A stretch of 64,000 bases of DNA from Thermolongibacillus altinsuensis. Lineage in GTDB: Bacteria; Bacillota; Bacilli; Bacillales; Anoxybacillaceae. A program made the position numbers and the translations under genes. The stretch covers positions 209,923 through 273,922 of the forward strand of contig NZ_SLUL01000002.1 of NCBI RefSeq assembly GCF_004341205.1. The letters run 5' to 3'. Below, piece by piece: positions 45,050-55,118 of this stretch (position 1 is its first letter; every line of letters begins with the position of its first letter). Below the pieces are notes generated by a model. That model did not search any database, was not told the origin of the DNA, and was given only the letters and a program-made list of their open reading frames with translations.

Positions 45050-46053
45050 AACCCGTGGTGCTAGTTTAACCTTAACCCTCAACTAGCCCAAGAATTACGA
45101 GTGAATAAGCTAGTAAAATGCCATCCAAAGCTGATTCAAATCCAGAAACAGAGTTGGCTCGAATCTCTGTGATCCGGTACTGATCAATGAGAACTGAAAA
45201 ACACGGTTTCAATGACTTTGCGCTTTCGTTTCATCCATCGTTTCCATGCTTTCGATTGGTGGATCTTCTGGTTTTTCCGAACGGGCGTCCAAAAAGTGAT
45301 CTTGTATTCATCATACAGCTTCTTTTGCAAGTCTTGGCTCACATATCCTTTGTCGCCAAGTGTATACGGATGAGGAAGTTGGGCCATCACTGTTTCCGCA
45401 GCTGTCCGGTCGTGACGGATGCTTCGGTTACGACATATCCCATCGGAAGCGCTTGGTCGGTGATCTGAAGATGAAGCTTCAACCCATAGTAAGCCATCTT
45501 TTTAATGCACAATACCCAATATCTGTGATTCCTTGAAACCGTTTGACGCGATACATTCGTGCGTGGTGGCAGAGTTCAATGGGTAAGCTATCCACTACCG
45601 CATAAGCGTGATGTTGCCCACGTTTGGCTAGTTGATATCGTATCCATTTGACGGCAAAGCCAAGATTTCGACAACGACGGTTATATCGAGAGCGTTCAGG
45701 AAATAAATCTTTCGAAAATAAGTTTCCGATCACAAATCGGTGCCAAGCTCGTTCGGATGTAAAACCAAACAACTTTCCAAGAACATGGACGGCGATGATG
45801 ACCTTGTCTTCCTGTTTCAACAAATGACGATTTCGACGTTGTAAATACATCTGAATTAAAGACAATTGTCCAGATACAAAGAATAAAATCGCTACATATT
45901 GTTTTTGAAGTTTGGCTCGATCTGTTGTAAAATAAAAGTGCTCTTGCATGGGACTTCTCCTTTTGAATGTTTGGTAGCACTTTCATTTTAAAGGAGATCC
46001 TTCATGCAAGGGCTATTTTTATACTCATCTCATTTTATCTAGTACCACGGGTT
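45050..46053 (-). mobile_element. IS982-like insertion sequence
   Basis: Terminal inverted repeats AACCCGTGGTGCTAG (45050-45064) and CTAGTACCACGGGTT (46038-46052) bound a 1.0-kb element, the usual IS982 length. The transposase is on the minus strand. The T-versus-G difference within the repeats and the frameshifts show it is old. Confidence 0.85.
45072..45949 (-). pseudogene. IS982 family transposase with three frameshifts
   Basis: The full gene of about 292 codons can be traced but is broken by three single-base indels: a lost A in the run after GYCAL (near 45500), a lost C in the SVHD-like segment (near 45413), and an extra T in VETVF-type sequence (near 45200). Catalytic residues can still be seen: Asp in VVDSLPIELCHHAR, Asp in LGDKGYVS and Glu in KVIETVF. 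The frame ends GILLAYSLVILGLVEG. No functional product is expected. Confidence 0.85.
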
Positions 46054-46304
46054 TATGTAATAAAAAAGGAAAGGTAAAAAACAATGGTGGCAATCAATAG
46101 TCATGCAATGGGGATTTAGGAGCTTACCGTCATTCGAATGATGAACGTCATCCAACGATATATGTCGACTTTTGTTGAATAATGATAGTTGAAAAATGAA
46201 AATTAAGTAAATTAATATAATTGATAAGTAGTGGTTTTTTAGAAATATATTCCATTAAATTTCTTTATTTAGTGAACATATCAGCGCCATTGGGGGAGGA
46301 TTGA

Positions 46305-47534
46305 TTGATTATCTCTATTTATCCTAATGAAAGACAACTGGTCAATGCTTTTATGGAATATACTTTTGCTCATCAAATTCCTCTAACGAATGGAGAAACG
46401 AGAAAGCTTTTTATCTGGGGGAACGAGATCTGGCTGCCGGATGGAAAGAGCGGGAATCGATCAGGAATTTTAGATTTAATTGGAACGGATGAGAACGGAG
46501 AAGTTTGGCTAATTGAAGCAAAACTGTGCTCGAATCCTGAATTAAATGAGAATATTTGGAGAGAGCAGCTTGATCCATATCGCCTTTCCTTATCCAAACG
46601 ATCTGAAGATGAAATTGTCATGGGGGCAAGGCGCTATTTAATAAAAGCGAATGCCGATTCGGTTTTTCCGCCTTTTATCAACGATCGTGTTGAAGGACTT
46701 TACGATGGATTTAAGCAATGGTGCGCACATTGGGGATTTTCTGAGGAAAAAGCAAAATGGCTTTATGATTGCACGATCCAAAACATAATGAAGGGCAATG
46801 TCATTGCATGTGTTCTTGCCGATATTCTGGATGAACGGGTATGGGAGAAGCGGGAAAGTACATTTGCTCACGGTGGTTTTGCTTATATTGCGTTTCAACC
46901 TTCAGAAATGATGGTGTTATTCGATTCAAGGGAGCCCATGATCAAAACGCAAGATGCCAATTTCAGCAGAGGTACATGGGATGAGCTGGTAAAGAAAAAG
47001 AAGGAAGTAAAACCGACTCCTGATACATTGGAATTGTATTTATCAAAAGATGTCATTGACACATACAGCAGAATACGAGATTTTTTATTGGAGTTAGGAT
47101 GGGATAAGAGTTACCGTTCAAATCAGAAGGCGTTTATTATTGATTTACCTACGAAATATGGAGCGGATATTCGGATTCATATTGGCTGGGTGGATGCGGA
47201 TGGAAGTATGGATATCCACTATCGGACAGTTCATAATTTCGGATTGAAGTTTAATATCGATTTTCGGCATTTTAAAAGAGATCCAACAAAAAAGGAGCTT
47301 TGTTATAGGCTTGCGAAAAGGTTGGCGATGGAGGCAAGGTATAACGGAAGAGGAACAGCAAAGGTGTTGAATCAACGCGATCTTACAGATGATGAGTTTG
47401 AAAAATGGGATGGAGAAATGTATCGGATGGTAGATAAATATAACCGAGATTATATTGGAAGAGAAGAGGAAGCGAAAGATTTAGAGGCCGTATTTCAGTT
47501 TTTAAAAGATATAGTCATGAAAAGGGAAGTTTAG
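46305..47534 (+). CDS. PD-(D/E)XK nuclease-like protein of unknown role
   Basis: A 409-residue protein without transmembrane segments. Residues 50-75 contain GILDLIGTDENGEVWLIEAKL, read as Asp (in ILDLIG) and the E-x-K pair (in LIEAKL) after a beta hairpin, which is the core of the PD-(D/E)XK nuclease fold. The following 340 residues (for example EELVKKKKEVKPTPDTLELY, VHNFGLKFNIDFRHFKRDP) match nothing I know. The start is TTG at 46305 behind the SD GGGGGAGGA; a non-ATG start lowers certainty of the exact N-terminus. It lies in the IS-rich zone between IS982- and IS21-like elements and has no methyltransferase beside it. A repair, restriction or defence role is possible. Confidence 0.7.
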   Translation: MIISIYPNERQLVNAFMEYTFAHQIPLTNGETRKLFIWGNEIWLPDGKSGNRSGILDLIGTDENGEVWLIEAKLCSNPELNENIWREQLDPYRLSLSKRSEDEIVMGARRYLIKANADSVFPPFINDRVEGLYDGFKQWCAHWGFSEEKAKWLYDCTIQNIMKGNVIACVLADILDERVWEKRESTFAHGGFAYIAFQPSEMMVLFDSREPMIKTQDANFSRGTWDELVKKKKEVKPTPDTLELYLSKDVIDTYSRIRDFLLELGWDKSYRSNQKAFIIDLPTKYGADIRIHIGWVDADGSMDIHYRTVHNFGLKFNIDFRHFKRDPTKKELCYRLAKRLAMEARYNGRGTAKVLNQRDLTDDEFEKWDGEMYRMVDKYNRDYIGREEEAKDLEAVFQFLKDIVMKREV

Positions 47535-47592
47535 CACTTGCCGAGCGGGAATTTCTGTTTGTCAACGCCCGATCAATAAAGAAGGAGATTGT

Positions 47593-47787
47593 ATGTTTGA
47601 AATCGTTGGTCAATTGCGTTGTCCTGTCTGTTCAAAACCGGTTGAGATGGATGATAAAGTTTTTCTGGATTTTATAAATACCATTATCCATCAAAAGTGC
47701 TATTATCAATCTCCCAAGCATCAACTTCCTATCAAAGACGAAGGAACGTTCAAAAAAATGCTTTTCAAATATTCTTTTCTTAAATAG
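47593..47787 (+). CDS. small zinc-finger-like protein
   Basis: A 64-residue protein with CPVC (residues 10-13) and a second pair HQKC (about 33-36), enough for a Cys3His zinc site. A hydrophobic-acidic linker (MDDKVFLDFINTIIH) separates them. The perfect SD AAGAAGGAG lies 8 nt before the ATG. It follows the PD-(D/E)XK-like gene by 58 bp and may be cotranscribed with it. A terminator follows directly. Function is unknown. Confidence 0.7.
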   Translation: MFEIVGQLRCPVCSKPVEMDDKVFLDFINTIIHQKCYYQSPKHQLPIKDEGTFKKMLFKYSFLK

Positions 47788-47795
47788 TTACATAC

Positions 47796-47833
47796 AGAAA
47801 AGTCCTTCGCATTCAAGAGGGACTTTTTTTGTA
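47796..47833 (+). terminator. terminator after the small zinc-finger gene
   Basis: AAAAGTCC pairs with GGACTTTT around a 14-nt loop, with a T-run. Confidence 0.8.
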
Positions 47834-48013
47834 TGAGGGTGTGTGTCTGCGCATGGAGATTCAAGATTTATACATGTCTATGTTCAAAGGTGTAACTGCT
47901 AAAATAAAGTGGACAGTTTCCGCCAAATAAAATTGGACACTTATTTACCAATTTTACTCTTAACAGCTATGATAGATGTTGAGATTTTATCTAGCTGTTG
48001 GAGGGACTGAAAG

Positions 48014-49590
48014 GTGGATAAGTGGGAAATGTATATGGAAATTTATCAACTTTTGAAACAAGGGTTTAGTAAAACATCCGTCGCTAAAAAATTAAAGATA
48101 TCCAGAACGACATTATATAACTATTTAAAGCGTTCACCTGAGGACATGACAACATGGTTAGCTTCTACGAAGCAACGAAGAAAAAAGTTAGACCCTTATC
48201 GAGAGCTTATTTTACATTGGATTCAGAAGCATCCAGATTTATCAGCGTCTCAGGTACAAGACTGGTTAGAGGAACGTTATCCTGACCTTTGCGTGGGAGA
48301 AAGTACGGTTCGGAGTTATGTACGTAATTTACGAGAGGAATGGAAAATCCCAAAGGAGACCTCGATTCGCCAATATCAAGCCGTGCCGGATCCGCCTATG
48401 GGACAACAAGCGCAAGTGGATTTTGGAAAGGTCAAAGTGAAAATCAACAAGGGAAGGAAATCGATTTATATTTTATCGCGTTTGTCCTTTCACACTCGCG
48501 TTATAAATACAAAGAGTGGCTAAATCGTCCTTTTACAACGAGAGATGTCATTCAAGCTCATGAGAATGCGTTCCAATGGTTTGGTGGAATCCCAAACGAA
48601 CTTGTTTATGATCAGGACAACCTGATTGTGGTTAGTGGAAATGCCGGGGACCTCATTCTTACCGCCGAGTTTGAAGCCTATCGAAGACAGCGCAACCTCA
48701 CTCTTCATGTATGTCGAAAGGCAGACCCGGAAAGCAAAGGGAAAATTGAGAATGTCGTAGGATTTATCAAACACAACTTTGCCAAACATCGGATATTTAC
48801 GAATCTCGACATGTGGAATGAACAAGGATGGGAATGGTTACGGCGAACAGGTAATGGGAGAGTCCATAACACGACAAAAAAGAGACCAGTCGACGTGTTC
48901 GAACTCGAAAAACAACACTTACGACCGATCTCTCTATCATTGGACGTGACCTGTGTCCAAAAACCAAACCTTACAAACAGTATAACAAGAACGGTCAGAA
49001 AGGACAATACGATTCTGTACAAATCGAATCGATATACGGTTCCGTGCGGAACCTATATGCCGTTTGGAAAAACAGTACAAATTGTCATTCAAAAGAAACA
49101 GGAGCTCTTCATCTACGATTCTGAAACAGGGGAATACTTAGGAAAGCACACGATCGCTCATGGCAAAGGAAAGCTGATTCAAAACCGAAACCATTTGCGA
49201 GATCGAACGAAAGGCATCGATGCCTATATCAAAAGGGTTGCCAACCAATTTGAACAACCAGATGTGGCAAAGGAATATCTAGAACACATACGAAAAGCCT
49301 ATCCGCGATATATACGCGATCAATTGTAGCTCATTCAAAAACAACTGGCTCACTCTCCGACATCCCTCTGCAGCCAAGCACTACAAAAATGCATCGAATT
49401 ACAGCTGTATAGTGCTTCAGAGTTTACAGATATGATCGGTTACTTAAAACGGCAACATCGATTGAACACTTCCGGCAAAGCCGTTCAGGTAAACCGAATC
49501 CAATCATTACAGGAGGAGAGTCATTCTATCCTTTGTGCACAACTAGCTGTAAGAAACGTAATATATCGGGATTTTGGAGGGAAGAACGAA

Positions 49591-49594
<4 letters not shown>
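48014..49594 (+). pseudogene. istA: IS21 transposase istA, disrupted
   Basis: The N-terminus (MYMEIYQLLKQGFSKTSVAKK, HTH) and VDFGKVKVK lie in one frame up to about 48440. A frameshift there moves the rest (YFIAFVLSHSRYKYKEWLNR, IPNELVYDQDN, CRKADPESKGKIENVVG) to another frame. That frame is stopped by a TAG at 49327-49329 (after YPRYIRDQL) but continues in phase with IQKQL and YLKRQHRLNTSGKAVQ. A further shift is needed to reach the natural ATGA overlap with istB at 49591. The gene is dead. Confidence 0.85.
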
Positions 49595-50281
<687 letters not shown>

Positions 50282-50437
50282 TGATCAAAAAGTGTTCAAT
50301 TTTACTTGACGGTTACATCCCTGCAGTATTGAAAGAGGTAATATTTCATTCAGGTTCGAGAAGTAAAATTTTAAAATTTCTTATTGACATAGTACGCTGT
50401 CACCGCTTGATGTAAAGGGAAAAATGTACAGAAAACA

Positions 50438-50470
50438 TAATCCCCATCTTCTTTTTGAGATGGGGATTGA
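50438..50470 (-). terminator. terminator-like hairpin after the stalk-domain gene
   Basis: AATCCCCATCTT (50439-50450) and AGATGGGGATT (50458-50468) form the stem. On the minus strand it is followed by ATGTTTTC, a weak U-tail. Confidence 0.6.
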
Positions 50471-50475
50471 AAACA

Positions 50476-51192
50476 TTATTTAATGAAACGAGCATCAAAT
50501 AAACCTAATTCATTATCAACATCGCCTCTTGGAGATGATACCCTAAAAGTGATTTTATTTACGTTTTTAATGTTTAAATTAATTTCTTCAGGAAAATCTC
50601 CTGGAATAAATGTCTTAGAGTAAGTTTTTTCACCATCAATGTAAATTTCGAGAACAATTGATCCTGGTGAATCTTTATAATCATTAGTTAATCCAGCTAT
50701 GGCTTTGAATGTTTTATATTGACCATTTAAAGGAAATTCGAGAAGTGACCATTGATCTTCAGAACTCCAGGAGTCGCCTATGAAAAACTTAATATAGTTA
50801 CTATACTCGTTTCCTACGTTGTCCTTTATCTTTTCCGAAGAATCATACACGTATTCGAAATAATGCCGATAATACCCTTCTTGATAATTCATATGTTCAA
50901 TATCTCTTCCCGGATATGCGGCGGTTGTCTCTTCCATTTCACCGATGTAGATAGTTTGTGTAGAGCCTTCCCACTTAACATTATATCCTAACTTTTCGCT
51001 AATATATCTTAAAGGAACGTAGGTTGTTCCTTTATAAGTAAAAGGTTGTTGATCAGGCATTTGTGAGACTTTGTTAATTTTAATGTTCTTAACATTGTAA
51101 AATACTTCAATCAAGTTTCCGCCAACTGCATAAGCTCCAACAGCACCAAACGTAATAGCACCAGCTAGAAATCCTGCAACTAATTTTTTCAT
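50476..51192 (-). CDS. secreted stalk-domain protein with NPCBM-like C-terminus
   Basis: A 238-residue exported protein. Residues 1-22 are a signal peptide (AGAITFGAVGAYA). The middle (about 28-88) is the short form of the copper-amine-oxidase N-terminal stalk domain: VPLRYISEKLGYNVKWEGSTQ then IYIG. From about 105 the beta-rich tail resembles NPCBM/NEW2-type sugar-binding domains (GDSWSSEDQWSLLEFPLNGQ, then TFKAIAGL, IVLEIYIDGEKTYSKTF, ITFRVSS). No catalytic residues are known for these modules; cell-surface glycan binding is a reasonable guess. The ATG has SD GGGAGAGG. The gene lies right of the IS21-like element and is AT-rich. Confidence 0.85.
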   Translation of the reverse strand: MKKLVAGFLAGAITFGAVGAYAVGGNLIEVFYNVKNIKINKVSQMPDQQPFTYKGTTYVPLRYISEKLGYNVKWEGSTQTIYIGEMEETTAAYPGRDIEHMNYQEGYYRHYFEYVYDSSEKIKDNVGNEYSNYIKFFIGDSWSSEDQWSLLEFPLNGQYKTFKAIAGLTNDYKDSPGSIVLEIYIDGEKTYSKTFIPGDFPEEINLNIKNVNKITFRVSSPRGDVDNELGLFDARFIK

Positions 51193-51410
51193 AAAACCTC
51201 TCCCTTACCTTTATAATTTTTTGGTATATTACATAAAAATAGTATAAATAGATATAATCTTATATTCAATATAAATATTGGAAATTAGATGTGTAACTTA
51301 TAAAATTTTTCAGCAGTATATCAACGTATTGATGGTGCTGCAAAACTTGAGAAAAAACTCAAATTTGTACATGAGGATACGTAATATGGGCGCAGTCACT
51401 GCTCAAAGTT

Positions 51411-51417
51411 TGTCGAA
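51411..51417 (+). promoter_or_regulatory. candidate Spo0A box upstream of the SEC-C gene
   Basis: TGTCGAA lies in GTTTGTCGAAAGATTAG. This 335-bp gap (51193-51527) otherwise holds a small TTGAG/CTCAA hairpin near 51350 and a promoter-like TTTAAC (51463) with TGCTAAAAT (51482-51490) for the SEC-C gene. Confidence 0.35.
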
Positions 51418-51527
51418 AGATTAGGTAGCTCGCTCGCCACGATCAAAGTTCTCATCTCCATGTTTAACTTTCTCCAATCTATGCTAAAATGAAAAATATA
51501 TCATGATGAAAGAAAGAGTGGAGTAGA

Positions 51528-53702
51528 TTGATTGGAAGAAATGAACTTTGTCCTTGTGGAAGTGGGAAAAAATACAAAAAATGTTGTATGAACCAAGCAG
51601 TTATAGTAGAGTTTGAAAAAGTGAAAGAGGAACGGTTTTTTCGAATGAAGCACGAGCTGACCGATGAGATGAATAGGTTTTTAGATCGTGTGCTCACGTT
51701 TCAAGAGCGTCTGCGTATTCAACAAGAGTTTCGAAATCGTCTAGCAGACATAAAGAATGGCGATTATTTAGAAGCGTTGTTTTTACTTTGGATGATGTTT
51801 TTTTATCGATTTGAAAACGGATTGCGTGCGGTGGAATGGTTTTATCAGGAGCGGAAAGCGCAGTTGAGTGCAGAGAAAAAGAGGTTGCTTGAAACGTGGC
51901 TCTCGCTCGTTCCTCGTCTCATTCAAATCGTCGATGCAGATGAAGGCGGCGTCATCGTGGAAGACCAGATGACGAAAGAGCGATTGTATATGCCGTTTTG
52001 TGAAACGATGCCAAAAGCGCTTCCGTGGGCGGGAAGCTTTTGTTTGGTCGAACCGGTGGATGGGCGCTATTATATTCATGGTGCAGCGGTCATTGAAGGA
52101 CCTAGAGGGATTCAGCGCGCTTATGAAAAGATTCAGCAGTTGCTTCAGAAAACGAAGCGGCCATATGAACAAGTTGCTTTCGATCATTTCCTTGAAATCG
52201 TTGGGGAGTTGATCGACGAAGATCTTTTTCGGCACAAGGAAATAACAACGATTGATGAAGTGACGCTTTATTACGAAGTGACAGATGCGAATCAACTCGT
52301 TCGCTCGCTTGTTGAAAGGGATGTTGTGCTTGTCGGTGAGTGGAAAGGTCACAAAGGGAATTTAAGTTTTGTAGGAAAACATTACATGTACGAAGATAAT
52401 GCAGCTCCTGATTGCATATATGTGCGGGAAGTGCGTGGATTTATTGAAATAAGTAACAGTCGCTTGAAGTTTATGTCTGTTTGGCAAGAGGCGATTGAGG
52501 CATTCCAACAAGTTATGAAGCAAATGGGTTCGCTCGTTCGTTTTATTGAGAAAAAGATGAGAAAGCTGGATGTACCGAAAGATGTAGAGTTGCAAACGTA
52601 TGCGATGCGAATGAGCGAGGAAGTGCCTCGTTATTTTGGGATGCTTGCGAATCAAGCCATTGAGGTCCATGAATTTCTTCATCGTCCCCATCTGGACTTT
52701 AACGGCCAAACGATAATGAAAATGATCGAACAAGGGCAGCACGAAAAAGTCGAACAATGGTTGCGCGAGCGTGAATATGTGAGTTTTATAAATGGTCAGC
52801 AGTTTGAGTGCCCGGTGACGGTCGATTTTAACACGCTTCGGCGCACGTTTGGGCTTCCGTTGTCGCCGTTTGTCACGCTGAAAGAAAAACGAAAAACGAG
52901 TGTACGGCAAATAACCGAAAATCCGTTTTCCCTTTCATCAGCGTATCAAGAAGAGGAGATCGAAGCGTATCGTCAGCTTGATTTTCCAATGGAGTGGCTT
53001 TCTTCGTTTTTCGCTCGCGATATGATCGACTTTTTCAAAAAGAAAGCGCTCGGAAAATCAGAGGCGACGGTGTATAAATATCGAACCGGTTTGACCATTG
53101 TTGCGCATTACTTGATTCATTCGGTGATTTCATCTTGGACGAGCATGCAAAAGGAACATTGGGAAGAATGCATCGTCTATCACTATTTAGAAACGAATGC
53201 AGATGCGAGCATCAACCAAGCCAAAGCGTTTTTAGGGACGGTGAAAGCGTTAGCGAAATGGCTTGATGACCAATACGGAACGAACCATGCGTCTGCCGTT
53301 CGCGACATTGTCCAAGCGGTCGAGGAAGAAATATACGATGCGATTCGGTTGCTTGATGCCTATGTGCCTCATCCGACTCGAAAGTATCATGCTTGGATGC
53401 ATGATGTATGGATGGAAGCGATGAAAAACGCAGCGCGCGATCGCTGTCAAGTGAGCGGTCTTTTTGAAATTGTGTCAATTTCGACAAACACGATCCAAGT
53501 AAAACATTTGGGAGATGGAAAAGCATACTCGGTGCAGTCGGCGCCTTTCGCTTGTGCCCATGCGAAAGCGGGAATGTTGATTCGCGGAACGATTCGTGAA
53601 AAAGGAAGCAACCTGTGGACGGTTATTGAGATGAAGCGCGTGTTTCCAAGCAAGGCGGGTGCGTATGTACCTGTCATCGCTCAAAATTTATCGAAATATT
53701 GA
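51528..53702 (+). CDS. SEC-C motif protein, large, unknown function
   Basis: A 724-residue protein. The extreme N-terminus is a SEC-C zinc motif (RNELCPCGSGKKYKKCC, residues 4-20), as found at the tail of SecA and in many unrelated proteins. About 25-490 is helical and unrecognised. About 490-600 (FFKKKALGKSEATVYKYRTG, then LFAKWLD-like helices) resembles the N-terminal SAM-like core-binding domain of tyrosine recombinases, but no catalytic R-H-R-Y domain follows. The C-terminus (YSVQSAPFACAHAKAG, then LIRGTI) is beta-rich. The start is TTG at 51528 after GAGTGGAG. The gene is monocistronic with its own terminator. Function unknown. Confidence 0.72.
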   Translation: MIGRNELCPCGSGKKYKKCCMNQAVIVEFEKVKEERFFRMKHELTDEMNRFLDRVLTFQERLRIQQEFRNRLADIKNGDYLEALFLLWMMFFYRFENGLRAVEWFYQERKAQLSAEKKRLLETWLSLVPRLIQIVDADEGGVIVEDQMTKERLYMPFCETMPKALPWAGSFCLVEPVDGRYYIHGAAVIEGPRGIQRAYEKIQQLLQKTKRPYEQVAFDHFLEIVGELIDEDLFRHKEITTIDEVTLYYEVTDANQLVRSLVERDVVLVGEWKGHKGNLSFVGKHYMYEDNAAPDCIYVREVRGFIEISNSRLKFMSVWQEAIEAFQQVMKQMGSLVRFIEKKMRKLDVPKDVELQTYAMRMSEEVPRYFGMLANQAIEVHEFLHRPHLDFNGQTIMKMIEQGQHEKVEQWLREREYVSFINGQQFECPVTVDFNTLRRTFGLPLSPFVTLKEKRKTSVRQITENPFSLSSAYQEEEIEAYRQLDFPMEWLSSFFARDMIDFFKKKALGKSEATVYKYRTGLTIVAHYLIHSVISSWTSMQKEHWEECIVYHYLETNADASINQAKAFLGTVKALAKWLDDQYGTNHASAVRDIVQAVEEEIYDAIRLLDAYVPHPTRKYHAWMHDVWMEAMKNAARDRCQVSGLFEIVSISTNTIQVKHLGDGKAYSVQSAPFACAHAKAGMLIRGTIREKGSNLWTVIEMKRVFPSKAGAYVPVIAQNLSKY

Positions 53703-53704
53703 TA

Positions 53705-53746
53705 AAGACCGAGAGACCTCGTTTGGCTCTCGGTCTTTTCTTTTTT
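53705..53746 (+). terminator. terminator after the SEC-C gene
   Basis: AAAGACCGAGAG and CTCTCGGTCTTT form a 12-bp stem followed by TCTTTTTT. Confidence 0.9.
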
Positions 53747-53806
53747 GAATGATCTACTGTCACGCTCCAAAGTGTATCAAAAGATGGAGACCGAATAAAG
53801 GAGAAA

Positions 53807-53850
53807 GAGAGCTGCACTATAATGATGGTCAGCTCTCTTGCTTTTATTTT
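53807..53850 (+). terminator. hairpin with T-tract before the 53886 gene end
   Basis: GAGAGCTG (53807-53814) and CAGCTCTC (53830-53837) form the stem, followed by TTGCTTTTATTTTTAT. It could end a short plus-strand transcript or, less well, the minus-strand gene to the right. Confidence 0.6.
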
Positions 53851-53885
53851 TATAGGGACAATGCTTTGATAGGAAGCGGCAACGG

Positions 53886-54530
53886 TTATCTCCTTTTGAA
53901 TGGCACGACGTTATTGCTGCCTTTTTTACTCATGAATACCTCTTCTAACTGCTTCTTGATTTCTTCCGCATATGTAGGAGATAAGATATGTAGAAAATCC
54001 GGATTATTTTCGATGAATCTCTCCAGCCTTGGATCATCGTATTCATCTTTGTACTTCAATTGCACATAAATTTTCACCATCAGCAAGCCGCAATAAGTAT
54101 TTTCCTCTTCATCATCGGATATTCGTGAAGGGTTAAATATAAATAATTCTCCTTTATGTTTGCCTTTCAACATTCTAGCAACGCCGAGTCCGATCTTTTG
54201 AGCTAATTCAATATCAACGTCATCGATCATTTTATACATGATGACTAATTCGCCTTCACCATAACAAAATAATGAAGATGCAATATCGATGGTGTTGTTG
54301 GGTTTCAAATTTTCCAAGATCGACAACAGCTCTTTTTTCGAATGATTTCTGACTAACTGATTTAAATCCACATTGAAATAATCGCCCGCTGTGTATACGT
54401 CAAGATCATCCGTAATGACATCGATGGATACAATTTCAAAATCAACGCCTTCTTTTAAAGGATTGTCTTTGTTGATGGTGATCGTATCCTCTACAAAATC
54501 GAATACATTTTTCTTGTTGATTCCGAACAT
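53886..54530 (-). CDS. hypothetical protein, 214 residues
   Basis: A soluble, acidic protein I do not recognise. It starts MFGINKKNVFDFVEDTITI and ends SKKGSNNVVPFKRR. Secondary structure looks alpha/beta with several Asp/Glu-rich turns (ISDDEEENTYCG, YDDPRLERFIENNPDF). No signal peptide, membrane helix or catalytic motif is visible. The ATG at 54530 has an SD-like GGAG. It stands alone between the SEC-C gene and the toxin-antitoxin locus. No function is proposed. Confidence 0.65.
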   Translation of the reverse strand: MFGINKKNVFDFVEDTITINKDNPLKEGVDFEIVSIDVITDDLDVYTAGDYFNVDLNQLVRNHSKKELLSILENLKPNNTIDIASSLFCYGEGELVIMYKMIDDVDIELAQKIGLGVARMLKGKHKGELFIFNPSRISDDEEENTYCGLLMVKIYVQLKYKDEYDDPRLERFIENNPDFLHILSPTYAEEIKKQLEEVFMSKKGSNNVVPFKRR

Positions 54531-54570
54531 TCCTCGTGACTCCTTTCTTGAAATGATGAAAAATAAAAAA

Positions 54571-54594
54571 AGAGGCTAAAAAAATAGCCTCATT
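54571..54594. terminator. small hairpin upstream of the 54530 gene
   Basis: AGAGGCTA and TAGCCTCA/T flank an A-rich loop, with A-runs before and AT-rich sequence after. A terminator or an mRNA leader structure is possible. The rest of 54531-54900 shows no gene; it holds a 0A-like TGTCGAA at 54703-54709. Confidence 0.4.
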
Positions 54595-54908
54595 AATATA
54601 TGTAAATCAGAAAAGAAAAATCACACGCTTCGTTTTTATTAATGAGGAGCGAGTTTGGTCATTTTGATGATGGAATAGATGCGTGTCAATTCTCTCAAAA
54701 TATGTCGAAAAAATCTGTGGGGCTTTTCTTTTTTATTTATATAAGGGAGAGTTAAATGAGGATTTGAAAAGGTGCATGTGCATCGCGATCCGAAAATTTT
54801 TCAAAAAGAAAAGGAGGGCTGATCGCCTTTAAAGCGAATGCTCTCCTTCTGTATTTTTATAAAATTGGAAATTTTATGTTTTATTTGATGTTTTGGTTGT
54901 TCAAAGAA

Positions 54909-54917
54909 TGTTATAAT
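54909..54917 (+). promoter_or_regulatory. extended -10 promoter of the toxin gene
   Basis: TGTTATAAT ends 70 bp before the toxin start. The -35 region is poor, as is usual with extended -10 promoters. Confidence 0.6.
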
Positions 54918-54950
54918 AAATATGCAATAGCAGAGGTTCAAGGGAAAATC

Positions 54951-54986
54951 AGCTTGCCCCTATCTCGTTGAAAAGGGGGGTGAGCT
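54951..54986 (+). promoter_or_regulatory. hairpin that buries the toxin ribosome binding site
   Basis: AGCTTGCCCC (54951-54960) pairs with GGGGTGAGCT (54977-54986), ten pairs with two G-U. The SD of the toxin gene (AAAAGGGGGG, 54971-54980) is in the loop and right arm, so translation should be restrained, as in known type I toxin mRNAs. Confidence 0.65.
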
Positions 54987-54987
54987 T

Positions 54988-55074
54988 TTGACAGTATACG
55001 AGACGATTTCGCTAATGATTGCATTTGGGATGCTTGTTGTAACCATGCTGTCATTTGATAAAAAGAAAAAATAG
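54988..55074 (+). CDS. holin-like type I toxin, 28 residues
   Basis: A very short gene starting with TTG: MTVYETISLMIAFGMLVVTM, then LSFDKKKK. One hydrophobic helix (about 6-21) is preceded by a short acidic N-terminus and followed by a lysine cluster. This is the pattern of putative holin-like toxins of the TxpA/BsrG/Fst superfamily, which damage membranes when not silenced by an antisense RNA. The SD is very strong (AAAAGGGGGG, 8 nt away) and lies in a hairpin. The 3' end runs into a hairpin at 55067-55118 shared with the opposing transcript. The call is based on sequence pattern and gene structure; toxicity is untested. Confidence 0.82.
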   Translation: MTVYETISLMIAFGMLVVTMLSFDKKKK

Positions 55075-55118
55075 ACCTCCCTTGAACAGCCGTCAATTCT
55101 TGGATGAGGTCTATTTTT
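55067..55118. terminator. shared bidirectional terminator of toxin mRNA and antisense RNA
   Basis: AAAAATAGACCTC (55067-55079) and GAGGTCTATTTTT (55106-55118) form a perfect 13-bp stem containing an inner TTGA/TCAA pair. A-run on one side and T-run on the other make it work in both directions, so the two RNAs would overlap here. Confidence 0.85.

Noticed and set aside
53749..54069. 106-codon plus-strand frame opposite the 53886-54530 gene
   Set aside because: No SD and the product looks non-coding; the minus-strand gene has an SD and balanced composition.
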